Below, piece by piece: positions 46,352 through 55,385 of a stretch of 64,000 bases of DNA. Location: the NCBI GenBank assembly GCA_020629515.1, contig JAHDDE010000016.1, forward strand, positions 17,653 to 81,652. The letters run 5' to 3'. This DNA comes from Saprospiraceae bacterium. Lineage in GTDB: Bacteria > Bacteroidota > Bacteroidia > Chitinophagales > Saprospiraceae. The notes below the pieces were generated by a model. That model did no database searches. It was not told the DNA's origin and was given only the letters and a program-made list of their open reading frames with translations. Positions within the stretch are counted from its first letter, which is position 1. Every line of letters starts with the position of its first letter. A program made the translations under genes and the position numbers.

Positions 46352-47547
46352 GTGGTCTGTTTTAATTGATTTGACAATATGCTAATAAGAGCAATAAGAA
46401 TAAAAAATGCAATACTTATCGAGCGCTCAAAGCTATTCTCTACCATAAATGATAGAGCATAGTTAATGGTTATCGCCCATAGAAACAGATTCTTATGGCA
46501 ATATAATGGCCCTAAAAATCCTGCTAAAAAAAGTAACAATCCAATTAAGCCCATAGAACAAAGAATATATAGATATTGGCTATGAGGATAATTATAAAAA
46601 TCTGGCCTACCCTGCTTATAATAAGCCGCCCTACTCTCATCTTGTAGGTCACCCATACCTACTCCTATTATAGGATTATTTACAAAAATGTGAAATCCAA
46701 TTTTCAGTGATTCGATACGCTCAGAGTCGGAATATAAATTCCCCTTTCCTTGCTGATACATTTCCCAGTCATATTTCATATAACCAATTTTGGTTTTAAG
46801 TGAAGGATTTAAATTCCATAGTAGCACGATTATGCCCACAGAAAATATACTCACCTTAAACCATTGAATTTGTATTTTTCTGTTGATTAATAGGACATAA
46901 CAGAAGCCTAAAATTGTACTGATATAGACGATCACAATACCCGTCCGAACTGCGAGCACGTGGATATAAAGAATCAACCACAAGACTAAGAACATCACCA
47001 TGCATCTGGCCAATTTGGACAGTCGATCAGCATAAAAACCTAATAATATCAAACCTGCCATCACCCCATAGGCATTCATCATGCTATACTTCACATGCTC
47101 GATCGGAGTAGGGATAGGCTGTCCTTTGGCCATATCGAGAAGGATGGTCTCTTGATTAATTCTATAATTAAGAAGTACTGGCAACGAAGCGATACAGAGC
47201 ACTGCCAATATCCAAAAATGAAATGTAATTAATCTTTTCTCATCAAATGACTTGAATTGGCTTAGTGCTACTGGCATCAATAAAAATGGCAATTTGATAA
47301 TCAGATGATGTTGCCATTGACTGACATTTTCAGAATTTAGAAATGATAATAAAACTCCCAAAAATATGAGCGTATAAAGATATGCTGGCCTATTATGAGA
47401 GAAAGTCAATCCCTGAGTTGCTATCTTATAACACGCACACAACACGATTAACCCATAACATATAGTTACCACCGCATTTGAATACAGGATTGCTGGTATT
47501 ATCATAATACAAGAGAGAAAAACTATGTCGTCAGTATTAATTTTCAC
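46348..47547 (-). CDS. O-antigen ligase/Wzy-like membrane protein
   Basis: A 399-aa inner-membrane protein with about 10-11 hydrophobic helices and a large periplasmic loop containing NPIIGVGMGDLQDE and YPHSQYLYIL, the signature region of O-antigen ligase/polymerase (Wzy_C) proteins. It likely joins or polymerises surface polysaccharide. The start is GTG at 47547. No other polysaccharide genes are adjacent, so the glycan is unknown. Confidence 0.85.
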   Translation of the reverse strand: MKINTDDIVFLSCIMIIPAILYSNAVVTICYGLIVLCACYKIATQGLTFSHNRPAYLYTLIFLGVLLSFLNSENVSQWQHHLIIKLPFLLMPVALSQFKSFDEKRLITFHFWILAVLCIASLPVLLNYRINQETILLDMAKGQPIPTPIEHVKYSMMNAYGVMAGLILLGFYADRLSKLARCMVMFLVLWLILYIHVLAVRTGIVIVYISTILGFCYVLLINRKIQIQWFKVSIFSVGIIVLLWNLNPSLKTKIGYMKYDWEMYQQGKGNLYSDSERIESLKIGFHIFVNNPIIGVGMGDLQDESRAAYYKQGRPDFYNYPHSQYLYILCSMGLIGLLLFLAGFLGPLYCHKNLFLWAITINYALSFMVENSFERSISIAFFILIALISILSNQLKQTT

Positions 47548-47621
47548 AAAGCTTCATTTAGCACATACATTCTTAAAAGGGATCTAATAGTTATATCACA
47601 ATATATATGATTCCCTAAAGA

Positions 47622-47653
47622 TTGTGCATTGTACATCAATCCATATACCTTTG
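47622..47653 (+). promoter_or_regulatory. Candidate housekeeping promoter of pheS operon
   Basis: TTG at 47622-47624 and TACCTTTG at 47646-47653 fit the Bacteroidota -33 TTG / -7 TAnnTTTG pattern with a 21-bp spacer. The element ends 28 bp before the pheS ATG. Confidence 0.5.
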
Positions 47654-47681
47654 CGGCTTAATTATAAAAACAAGTACGATT

Positions 47682-48719
47682 ATGTCAGTCGATGTGTTTG
47701 AAAAGTTAAATGATATATTAAAAGATATAGAAGAGGCAGGTATAGAAGATCAAGATCAGCTCGAAAGTTTTAGAATCAAATATCTCGGCAGTAAAAATAT
47801 ATTGAAATCCTTAGGTGGGGAAATCAGAAATGTCCCTAACGAAAGAAAAAAAGATTTTGGGCAACTCCTTAATAAAATCAAAAAAGAAGCTAAATCGAAG
47901 TTTGATAGTACTCAAAGTAGATTAAGCGTAGGAAAGACTGATAAAAAGAATATCAATATTGACTTGACTGCGCCCCCAGAAGAACTCATGATAGGGGCAA
48001 GACATCCGGTCAGCATAGTTATGAATAAAATCATAGACATATTCTCAAGAATTGGCTTTACAGTGGCAGAAGATCGCGAGATAGAAGAAGACTGGTACAA
48101 CTTCACTGCGATGAATACTCCAGAGCATCATCCTGCAAGAGATATGCAAGACACTTTCTATCTCAAAGGAAGCACTACTCAACTGTTAAGGACTCATACC
48201 TCATCTGTTCAGTCTCGTGTGATGACAACTCAGAAGCCACCGATTAGAATCATTGCTCCCGGCCGGGTATATCGTAATGAGACTATCTCCGCTCGATCTC
48301 ATTGTCAGTTTCACCAAGTTGAAGGATTGTATATTGACAAGGATGTTTCATTTGCAGATATGAAGCAGACCTTACTTTATTTTGCCCAAGAGATGTATGG
48401 AGCCAATACTAAAATCAGATTGAGACCCAGCTACTTTCCATTTACAGAACCAAGTGCCGAGATGGATGTATGGATGGGTACAGATACTGAAGAAGCTCGT
48501 AAATTAACTAAAGGTACAGGATGGCTGGAGGTATTAGGCTGTGGCATGGTAGATCCTAATGTACTCACTAATTGTGGTATAGACCCTGAGGAATACACGG
48601 GTTTTGCATTTGGCATTGGAATTGAAAGAACGGCTTTACAAAATTATGGCATAAAAGACATACGTATGCTATTCGAAAATGATGTTCGATTCCTTAAACA
48701 GTTTCGATCTGCGTTTTAA
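47682..48719 (+). CDS. pheS: Phenylalanine-tRNA ligase alpha subunit
   Basis: Catalytic alpha subunit of the alpha2-beta2 synthetase; 345 aa from ATG at 47682. The frame opens at 47622 but that extension overlaps the promoter. An N-terminal coiled coil precedes the class II core with motif 2 around RTHTSSVQSRVM and RIIAPGRVYRNETISARSHCQFHQVEG (named by its ends), and motif 3 GFAFGIGIERTALQNYGI. pheT is not in the window. First gene of a pheS-hisS-gatA translation operon. Confidence 0.96.
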   Translation: MSVDVFEKLNDILKDIEEAGIEDQDQLESFRIKYLGSKNILKSLGGEIRNVPNERKKDFGQLLNKIKKEAKSKFDSTQSRLSVGKTDKKNINIDLTAPPEELMIGARHPVSIVMNKIIDIFSRIGFTVAEDREIEEDWYNFTAMNTPEHHPARDMQDTFYLKGSTTQLLRTHTSSVQSRVMTTQKPPIRIIAPGRVYRNETISARSHCQFHQVEGLYIDKDVSFADMKQTLLYFAQEMYGANTKIRLRPSYFPFTEPSAEMDVWMGTDTEEARKLTKGTGWLEVLGCGMVDPNVLTNCGIDPEEYTGFAFGIGIERTALQNYGIKDIRMLFENDVRFLKQFRSAF

Positions 48720-48740
48720 TACTTATTACAAAACAAATCA

Positions 48741-50087
48741 ATGAGTCGAGCGAGTATTCCTAAAGGGACACGAGATTTCTTGCCAGAGCAAGTCGCTAAA
48801 AGGAAGCATATCTTTAATACTATCGAAAGTGTTTTTCAAAACTATGGGTATCTACCTATAGAAACTCCTGTGATGGAAAATCTTAGTACACTCACAGGAA
48901 AGTATGGAGATGAAGGGGATCAACTATTATTCAAAGTGCTGAATAATGGAGATTTTCTTAAGAAAGCTGATCAAAATTCATTGGATAATAAAGATTCGAA
49001 AGCTATAATCTCAAGTATCTCAAAGCGTGGATTACGATATGACCTAACAGTTCCTTTCGCACGATTTGTTGTGATGCATCAAAACGACATTTCTTTCCCG
49101 TTTAAAAGATATGCGATACAGCCAGTGTGGCGAGCTGATCGACCTCAAAAAGGAAGGTATCAAGAATTTTATCAATGTGATGTTGATGTAGTTGGTTCCG
49201 ACTCGTTAATGTATGAAGCCGAACTGGTCAAAATTTACGATGATGTATTTCATCAGTTGGGTATCGATGTTACCATAAAAGTCAATAACAGAAAAGTACT
49301 CGAAGGTATAGCAGAAGCTGCTGGGATTAAGGACGACTTCAAAACGATGACTGTAGCCATTGACAAATTGGATAAAATAGGTGTAGAAGGAGTAACCAAT
49401 GAACTTATCAATAATGGGATAACCTCCGACCAAGTCAATCACATAATGGACAGCCTCCTCATAACTGGATTAGACGAATTAAGTCAGCGCCTATCAACGA
49501 GTGCTGTTGGACTCAATGGTATCGAGGAATTAAAACAATTTCATAGTTATCTAGATACCACTGACCATAAAAATAAAATATGCTTGGACTTGACTTTAGC
49601 AAGAGGACTGAGTTATTATACAGGATGTATTTTTGAGGTCGCCGCCAATAATGTTGTTATGGGCAGCATTGGAGGAGGAGGAAGGTATGATGATCTAACC
49701 AGTCAATTTGGATTAAAAGGTGTTTCTGGAGTAGGAATCTCTTTTGGTGCAGAACGTATATATGATGTGATGGAGGAGTTAGATCTATTTAGCACAGCTG
49801 ATATTTCCGCAGTAAAAGCCATTTTCCTTTCTTTTGATGAAGCGTCTCACATTTATGCCTTTCAATGTGCTGCGCATCTTAGAGCAAAAAATATATCAGT
49901 AGATATATATCCTGAAGTCTCAAAGATGAAAAAACAGATGAAGTATGCCAATGTTCGAAATTTTGAGTATGCCCTGATCATAGGAGAACAAGAACGTGAA
50001 GCTCAAAAAGTAAACGTCAAAAACCTACAGACAGGAGAACAAGAATTGATGGACTTAAATGCGATAATTGAAGTGCTTTCAAAATAG
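48741..50087 (+). CDS. hisS: Histidine-tRNA ligase
   Basis: Charges tRNA-His; 448 aa. Class II motifs: [11 protein letters not shown] near the start, [11 protein letters not shown] and [27 protein letters not shown] around motif 2 (here [20 protein letters not shown]), [14 protein letters not shown] as the histidine-binding loop, and GGGGRYDDL. The C-terminal anticodon-binding domain is present. It lies 21 bp after pheS and 10 bp before gatA. Confidence 0.97.
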   Translation: [448 protein letters not shown]

Positions 50088-50097
50088 TAACCCTCCA

Positions 50098-51486
50098 ATG
50101 ACCAACTTAAACGAAATACGACAACAATTAGAAGCTGGAAAAATCAATATGGTTGATCTGGTAAAACAATACTTGGCCAAAATTAAAGAGCACGCTCGTC
50201 TTAATATTTACATAGAGGTTTATGAGAAAGAAGCTTTGGAGAGGGCAGCTATCTTAGATCAGAAAATCGCAAAAAATGAGAATTTAGGATCACTCCATGG
50301 TATAGTTGCCAGTGTAAAAGATGTGATATGTATCAAAAATCATAAAGTGACAGCTGGATCAAAGATGTTAGATAATTTTGAATCTCAACTGACGTCTACT
50401 GCCATACAAAGAGCCATCGACCAAGATATTATAATCATAGGACGGACTAATTGTGATGAGTTTGCGATGGGATCCAGCAATGAACATAGCGTATATGGTC
50501 CAACTCTCAATGGAGCTGACCCAGAACGTGTGCCGGGAGGATCAAGTGGAGCAGCTGCAGTATCAGTTCAGATGAATACTTGTCTTGTGGCATTCGGTAG
50601 TGATACAGGGGGTTCAGTGAGGCAACCAGCTTCATTTTGCGGAGTGATAGGTATGAAGCCAACTTACGGTAGAATTTCTAGATATGGCCTAATTGCTTAT
50701 GCCTCTTCCTTTGATCAAATTGGCATATTATCAAAGGATATTGATGCATTAGCAGAGACCCTTTGGGCTGTAGAAGGAAAAGACGATTTAGATTCAACCA
50801 GTATAGATTTAAGTAGCGTAAAAAGCACCGACTGGGATAACCCAAGTTATTGTTACTTCCCAGAAGTGCTTGATCATCCTAAATTATCATCAGATATAAA
50901 ACATGCCTTAAAAGAAAAAATAGAGAAGCTAAAAGCTAATGGTCATAAAGTCAAAGCGGTATCATTTGATCTGATCGATTATCTCGTACCTACCTATTAT
51001 GTCCTGACTACTGCTGAAGCCTCGTCTAATCTCAATAGATACGACGGCATCCGATACGGATATCAAAAGAGTGATAAGAGAAATATAAACGATCTATACA
51101 TTGAAAATCGATCTGCAGGTTTTGGCACTGAAGTTAAACGTAGGATTATGATGGGCACTTTTGTTTTGAGCGTAGGCTACTTTGATGCCTACTTTAATAA
51201 AGCTCAAAAAGTAAGGCGACTCATTATCGATAAGTTGGATAGAATCTTTTCAGAATCAGACATTCTTTTGATGCCTACTACTACTGATATCGCATGGCGA
51301 TTAGGGGAGAAAGTAGATGATCCTGTGGAAATGTATTTGTCTGATATTTTCACGGTATTAGCCAACCTTGCTGGATTACCGGCCATCTCTTTACCACAAG
51401 AATCATCAGGTATGCCGTTTGGCCTTCAGTTATTAGCTAAAAACAACAACGATCATCTCCTGCTACAAGCATCTCGCAATTTTTAA
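50098..51486 (+). CDS. gatA: Glutamyl-tRNA(Gln)/aspartyl-tRNA(Asn) amidotransferase subunit A
   Basis: Amidase subunit that releases ammonia from glutamine for transamidation of misacylated tRNA; 462 aa from ATG at 50098 (the open frame begins inside hisS at 50068). Amidase-signature residues are visible: Lys in ASVKDVI, and Ser-cis-Ser-Lys region VPGGSSGAAAVSV with DTGGSVRQPASFCG. gatB and gatC are not next to it. Length is slightly below the usual 475-485. Confidence 0.95.
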   Translation: MTNLNEIRQQLEAGKINMVDLVKQYLAKIKEHARLNIYIEVYEKEALERAAILDQKIAKNENLGSLHGIVASVKDVICIKNHKVTAGSKMLDNFESQLTSTAIQRAIDQDIIIIGRTNCDEFAMGSSNEHSVYGPTLNGADPERVPGGSSGAAAVSVQMNTCLVAFGSDTGGSVRQPASFCGVIGMKPTYGRISRYGLIAYASSFDQIGILSKDIDALAETLWAVEGKDDLDSTSIDLSSVKSTDWDNPSYCYFPEVLDHPKLSSDIKHALKEKIEKLKANGHKVKAVSFDLIDYLVPTYYVLTTAEASSNLNRYDGIRYGYQKSDKRNINDLYIENRSAGFGTEVKRRIMMGTFVLSVGYFDAYFNKAQKVRRLIIDKLDRIFSESDILLMPTTTDIAWRLGEKVDDPVEMYLSDIFTVLANLAGLPAISLPQESSGMPFGLQLLAKNNNDHLLLQASRNF

Positions 51487-51488
51487 TT

Positions 51489-51503
51489 TGGCACACTATT
51501 TGT
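51489..51503 (+). promoter_or_regulatory. Sigma-54-type element upstream of transglycosylase
   Basis: TGGCAC-ACTAT-TTGT has the GG and TG dinucleotides at sigma-54 spacing, with one mismatch to TTGC. It starts 3 bp after the gatA stop and about 220 bp before the mltD-like ATG. Confidence 0.4.
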
Positions 51504-51548
51504 TTTAAGGTAGAAGACAAATATAAATTTTAATTTATATGTTAAATA

Positions 51549-51579
51549 TTGCACGACAAGAGGTTGTGACATATATTTG
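51549..51579 (+). promoter_or_regulatory. Consensus Bacteroidota housekeeping promoter
   Basis: TTG (51549-51551), 20-bp spacer and TATATTTG (51572-51579) match the -33 TTG / -7 TAnnTTTG pattern exactly. Predicted start near 51584, leaving a leader of about 125 nt before the mltD-like ATG. Confidence 0.65.
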
Positions 51580-51710
51580 CAACCGATTTAGTTAACGTAT
51601 GTGTATTAATTATAATATGAACGATATATTATAGTGTAGCACATAAGCTTTCCAATACATAGTACGTTAATTGATCTATCCCAAGAACTGTTAATTTTAA
51701 AGACGGTCCC

Positions 51711-53021
51711 ATGAGCAAAATTAAATTTATTGCGAAGCGATTCGCAGTAAGTCTAATATTACTGTATTCTATCACAATCACTGCCTTTGCTGCAGCTGAA
51801 ACGGTAGTGGAAAGGTATCATACCATTTCCCCAGATGAACTGAAAGACAGATTAGAAGTGATGTCTTCTCAGATCGAGTTGAAGTATACCTCTGAGGTTC
51901 ACTCCATCATCAACGAGTATATAAAAGGCTACAGAAAAGGAAGTGAAGTCCTCTTAGGACGAGGCAATCAATATTTTCCTATTTATGACAATGAGTTTGA
52001 GAAAGCAGGTTTACCCGAAGAGTTAAAATATCTTTCAGTTGTAGAATCTTCCCTCCAACCTACTGCGGTATCTCAATCTGGAGCTGTTGGTCTATGGCAA
52101 TTTATTAGCAGTACAGGTAAGTTATATGGCTTAACCATTAATAGCACTGTTGATGAACGAAAAGATCCTATGCGATCTACACAGGCTGCAGTACAGTTTC
52201 TGAAAGACTTGTATCTCCAATTTGGTGATTGGACTTTAGCATTAGCAGCTTACAATTGTGGGCCAGGCGGTGTCACAAAAGCCCAAAAGAAATCAAAAGT
52301 GGTATCTAACAATTTCTGGAAAATCAAAAGATATCTACCTAAAGAAACAAGACGATATGTACCTAAGTTTGTAGCCATCAGCTATGTGATGAATTACTTT
52401 CAGCATCATGGTCTTGAACCACTATTTGAGTCTAATGAAGAAGCTTTAGCCACACTTAAAGTGTATGACTATACTTCTTTTAAAACGATAAGTAAAATGA
52501 CCGGTTTGGATATGGCGACCATTAAATATCTCAATCCAGCATTTCTAAAGAACTATATACCGAAAAGCTCGAAAGGATACTTCTTAACTCTGCCAGAGAA
52601 GGCTATGTACGATTATGTGGCTGTCACTGACAATTGGTCCAACTTAGAATATCGACCTCAAGTCAGTCAAAGTGAGACTTACCAGCTGTTGTTATCAGGC
52701 AGTATGAAAAGGCGAGCAATGTCCTTGGAAATTTTAGAATTATTGCCAACCAGAATTTTGACGGATGTCATGATTAAGTCAGTGCAAAACACTCCACCTA
52801 ATCCTGAATTGCCGAAAAAATCAAACAATAATGAAGAAGCTACAGTAACATCACAAAACTTAGGCAGATTTACCTACTACAAAATGGGTACTCAACAATC
52901 CCTGATGGATGTCGTGGAGCTTTTTGATGTAAGCCTTAAGGATTTGGTTCAACTTAACAACATAGACCTTAAAAATCCTCCTGTTGCTGGTGCTGTAATT
53001 AAAATAGAATTGGACAATTAA
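51711..53021 (+). CDS. MltD-like lytic transglycosylase with LysM
   Basis: A 436-aa exported peptidoglycan lyase. Signal segment about residues 12-30. The SLT domain has the catalytic Glu112 in SVVESSLQPTAVSQSGAVG and GLWQFISSTGKLYGL, then AAYNCGPGGV. The C-terminal 50 residues form a LysM-type glycan-binding unit (TYYKMGTQQSLMDVVELFDV). It probably remodels the wall from the periplasm. A long upstream region carries two different promoter types. Confidence 0.92.
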   Translation: MSKIKFIAKRFAVSLILLYSITITAFAAAETVVERYHTISPDELKDRLEVMSSQIELKYTSEVHSIINEYIKGYRKGSEVLLGRGNQYFPIYDNEFEKAGLPEELKYLSVVESSLQPTAVSQSGAVGLWQFISSTGKLYGLTINSTVDERKDPMRSTQAAVQFLKDLYLQFGDWTLALAAYNCGPGGVTKAQKKSKVVSNNFWKIKRYLPKETRRYVPKFVAISYVMNYFQHHGLEPLFESNEEALATLKVYDYTSFKTISKMTGLDMATIKYLNPAFLKNYIPKSSKGYFLTLPEKAMYDYVAVTDNWSNLEYRPQVSQSETYQLLLSGSMKRRAMSLEILELLPTRILTDVMIKSVQNTPPNPELPKKSNNNEEATVTSQNLGRFTYYKMGTQQSLMDVVELFDVSLKDLVQLNNIDLKNPPVAGAVIKIELDN

Positions 53022-53091
53022 GTATTTCTTTGACAGCGCTGATTAAGGGTTATTTATAGTCCAATCTTTTTTAGAGGTAACAATTAAATCG

Positions 53092-54714
53092 CTATCCTCT
53101 TACCTTCACCACTGATTTAACAATGTTATAATCCGGTCCTTCGATTAGCACATTATACATCCCATCGACCCATCCAGATAAATCAATTTTTAAATCAGAC
53201 GGTTGATTGATATCCCTACTGATGATAACTTTTCCGCTTGGGGAAAGAATCTTAATCCGTTCTATCTTATCCGTATTACTAATAGTGATAAAATTGCTTG
53301 TTGGATTTGGAAAAATCTTTACGCTACTACTTGTGGTATTATGTTTTTGTATGTCACAAGATTTATTGGATGTGTAGCTTTTTAAAAGCCTCACTATCAG
53401 GTCATTTAGTTTTTCTACTTCATAATCTTTTACCACTGGATCAAGGTGTTTATGTCCTATCCCACTGTCATCTGTTATAAATACATAAGTACCATTCGTC
53501 CCCATAGCCATATATTTCATAAGAAATTCTGTCTGTCGATTGATTCCACTTGCGGTTATTGGGATGATCTTTATACCCTTAGCAGCGGCCTCTTTGATCT
53601 GACCCTGTATGATCCTCAAGCTAGAAGAATCTTCATGTGGTGGAGCGTCTAATAATAAAAAAACGATTCGCGCTATCGCCTCTTTAGACCACTGTTGATC
53701 CAAGGCTACTGATAGAGCCGCATCTAATGCCTCGGGATAGTCTCCTCCTCCTTGGGCTGTTTGTTCAGCAATAAAAGAAAGAGTTGCCTCATGATCCTCG
53801 TTCAGATCTTTTTTCTTAGTGAGATAATCGTCAGTATGATCACGATAAAAAACTGCGCCAGTCCTCATCTTTAACTCTGTATTAGCTATCGATGTACGAG
53901 TTATCACATCCTCTAATTCACTCTGCAAATAATTGATCTCATCACCCATGGAACCAGTAGCATCCACTGCAAAAAATATATCAGCTCTTTGTATCTGATC
54001 ACAGTCATCCTTGATATTGATATGATTGACACCGTCGCCAATATCTTTTACCTCGCCTTTCACAAAGTCTTGCCCTTTGTATTTAACAATTAATCTCAAG
54101 TCTTGAGCTTCATTATTAGCATCTGTCCAGCCAGGCCATAATTCTGCTTTGCCACTATTATCCGTTTTAGCTTGCCATATGACACGTTCATTCTTATCAA
54201 TAAGGTTTACTACTGCGTCTTGTATAGGAAACTCATACTGATTTCGAACAAAAACAGAAATACGTGAATTGGGATATATCCCCCAGTGATCTTGCATCTC
54301 TACATAATCACTATTTTCCAATAGATCATTCCACGCTTCCCAATTGTGCAAATCGTTCCACTCTCCAGCGGTTAGTTGTCCCGCATCAATATTTAAGTCT
54401 TTTGCATTTTTAGCCACTTGAACGACCCGAGGACTTCCGTCATAGCTACTTGCATCTGCCCGACTCATAGCCATCATAGCAGTTGGTTTAGCATGAGATG
54501 CTCTGGGGGCCGCCATCTCTATATCTTCTGAAAATACTTCTACAGCTTCACTTTTGTGATCCTTATAATCTGTCCCTTCAGGCACTTTAGGTATTATTTC
54601 AGTAGTATTATCAAGTTCCTCTCTTGCGTCTATTGTTTCTTCTTGTGTCTTACAAGAGAATAACCAACTTGCCAGTACTATCATGTATATCCACAGTAGA
54701 TTAAATGTCCTCAT
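53092..54714 (-). CDS. VWA-domain lipoprotein with T9SS sorting-like domain
   Basis: A 540-aa exported protein. It has a lipobox-like signal (ASWLFSC, Cys21), an Ig-like or carboxypeptidase-regulatory-like domain around 145-215 (SVFVRNQYEFPIQDAVVNL), and a von Willebrand A domain from about 243 with MIDAS residues DATGSMG (Asp251, Ser255). The end has IFPNPTSNFITIS and GMYNVLI, a type A sorting domain. A lipobox together with a sorting domain is unusual, so the Cys may be incidental. It diverges from the ECF sigma gene and could be its target. Confidence 0.85.
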   Translation of the reverse strand: MRTFNLLWIYMIVLASWLFSCKTQEETIDAREELDNTTEIIPKVPEGTDYKDHKSEAVEVFSEDIEMAAPRASHAKPTAMMAMSRADASSYDGSPRVVQVAKNAKDLNIDAGQLTAGEWNDLHNWEAWNDLLENSDYVEMQDHWGIYPNSRISVFVRNQYEFPIQDAVVNLIDKNERVIWQAKTDNSGKAELWPGWTDANNEAQDLRLIVKYKGQDFVKGEVKDIGDGVNHINIKDDCDQIQRADIFFAVDATGSMGDEINYLQSELEDVITRTSIANTELKMRTGAVFYRDHTDDYLTKKKDLNEDHEATLSFIAEQTAQGGGDYPEALDAALSVALDQQWSKEAIARIVFLLLDAPPHEDSSSLRIIQGQIKEAAAKGIKIIPITASGINRQTEFLMKYMAMGTNGTYVFITDDSGIGHKHLDPVVKDYEVEKLNDLIVRLLKSYTSNKSCDIQKHNTTSSSVKIFPNPTSNFITISNTDKIERIKILSPSGKVIISRDINQPSDLKIDLSGWVDGMYNVLIEGPDYNIVKSVVKVRG

Positions 54715-54833
54715 AGCTATTCACTAATAATTAAATTTCAAAAAAAAATCCCGTCATCGTGTTTAATTTCACCACTTCAGACATCTATATGATGATGGAC
54801 TATATTAGATTGCATAATTAAGCCTAAAATTAA

Positions 54834-55385
54834 TTGTCTGACGAAGAACTCATAGAGAAGTATAAACAGTCAAAAGATCAGAATCATTTGGTTCGGCTTT
54901 ATCAGCCGTATATGACATTGATCTATGGTTCGTGTTTAAAATACTTAAAGAATGAAATGGAAGCCGAAGATGCGGTAATGGAAATCTATGAGAAGATCTC
55001 AAAAAAAATTCTAACAAATAATATCGAAAACTTCAGAGCCTGGATCTATATGGTTAGTCGCAACCATTGTTTTGAGATTCTCAGAACAAAGACTCGTACT
55101 TCAACAAAAAAAAATGATGCTGCCATTATGTATTCTGAAAAAGTTTTTCATCCTGATGATGTAACCAAAGAACAAGCACTAAAGACTATGGAAAATTGCT
55201 TGGACCAATTAGAAACATTTCAGAGAGATTGTATAAAGAAGTTTTACTTCGAGAAGGTGAGCTATATGGATATCGCTCAACAGCTCGATCTTGCTTATAA
55301 TCAAGTCCGCTCAAGAATCCAAAATGGCCGTAGAAATTTAAAATTATGTATGGATCAAAACATGAGTGATGAAGGCATGGATTGA
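54834..55385 (+). CDS. ECF-type RNA polymerase sigma factor
   Basis: A 183-aa sigma factor. Region 2 is YQPYMTLIYGSCLKYLKNEMEAEDAVMEIYEKI (named by YQPYM and MEIYEKI) with AWIYMVSRNHCFEILR; region 4 has LDQLETFQRDCIKKFYFEKVSYMDIAQQLDLAYNQVRSRIQNGRR (from LDQLE to NGRR). The start is TTG at 54834. It overlaps the next gene by about 20 bp, the usual sigma/anti-sigma arrangement. Confidence 0.9.
   Translation: MSDEELIEKYKQSKDQNHLVRLYQPYMTLIYGSCLKYLKNEMEAEDAVMEIYEKISKKILTNNIENFRAWIYMVSRNHCFEILRTKTRTSTKKNDAAIMYSEKVFHPDDVTKEQALKTMENCLDQLETFQRDCIKKFYFEKVSYMDIAQQLDLAYNQVRSRIQNGRRNLKLCMDQNMSDEGMD

Noticed and set aside
50068..50097. Upstream start for gatA inside hisS
   Set aside because: Adds ten residues not seen in GatA; the ATG at 50098 gives the usual N-terminus.
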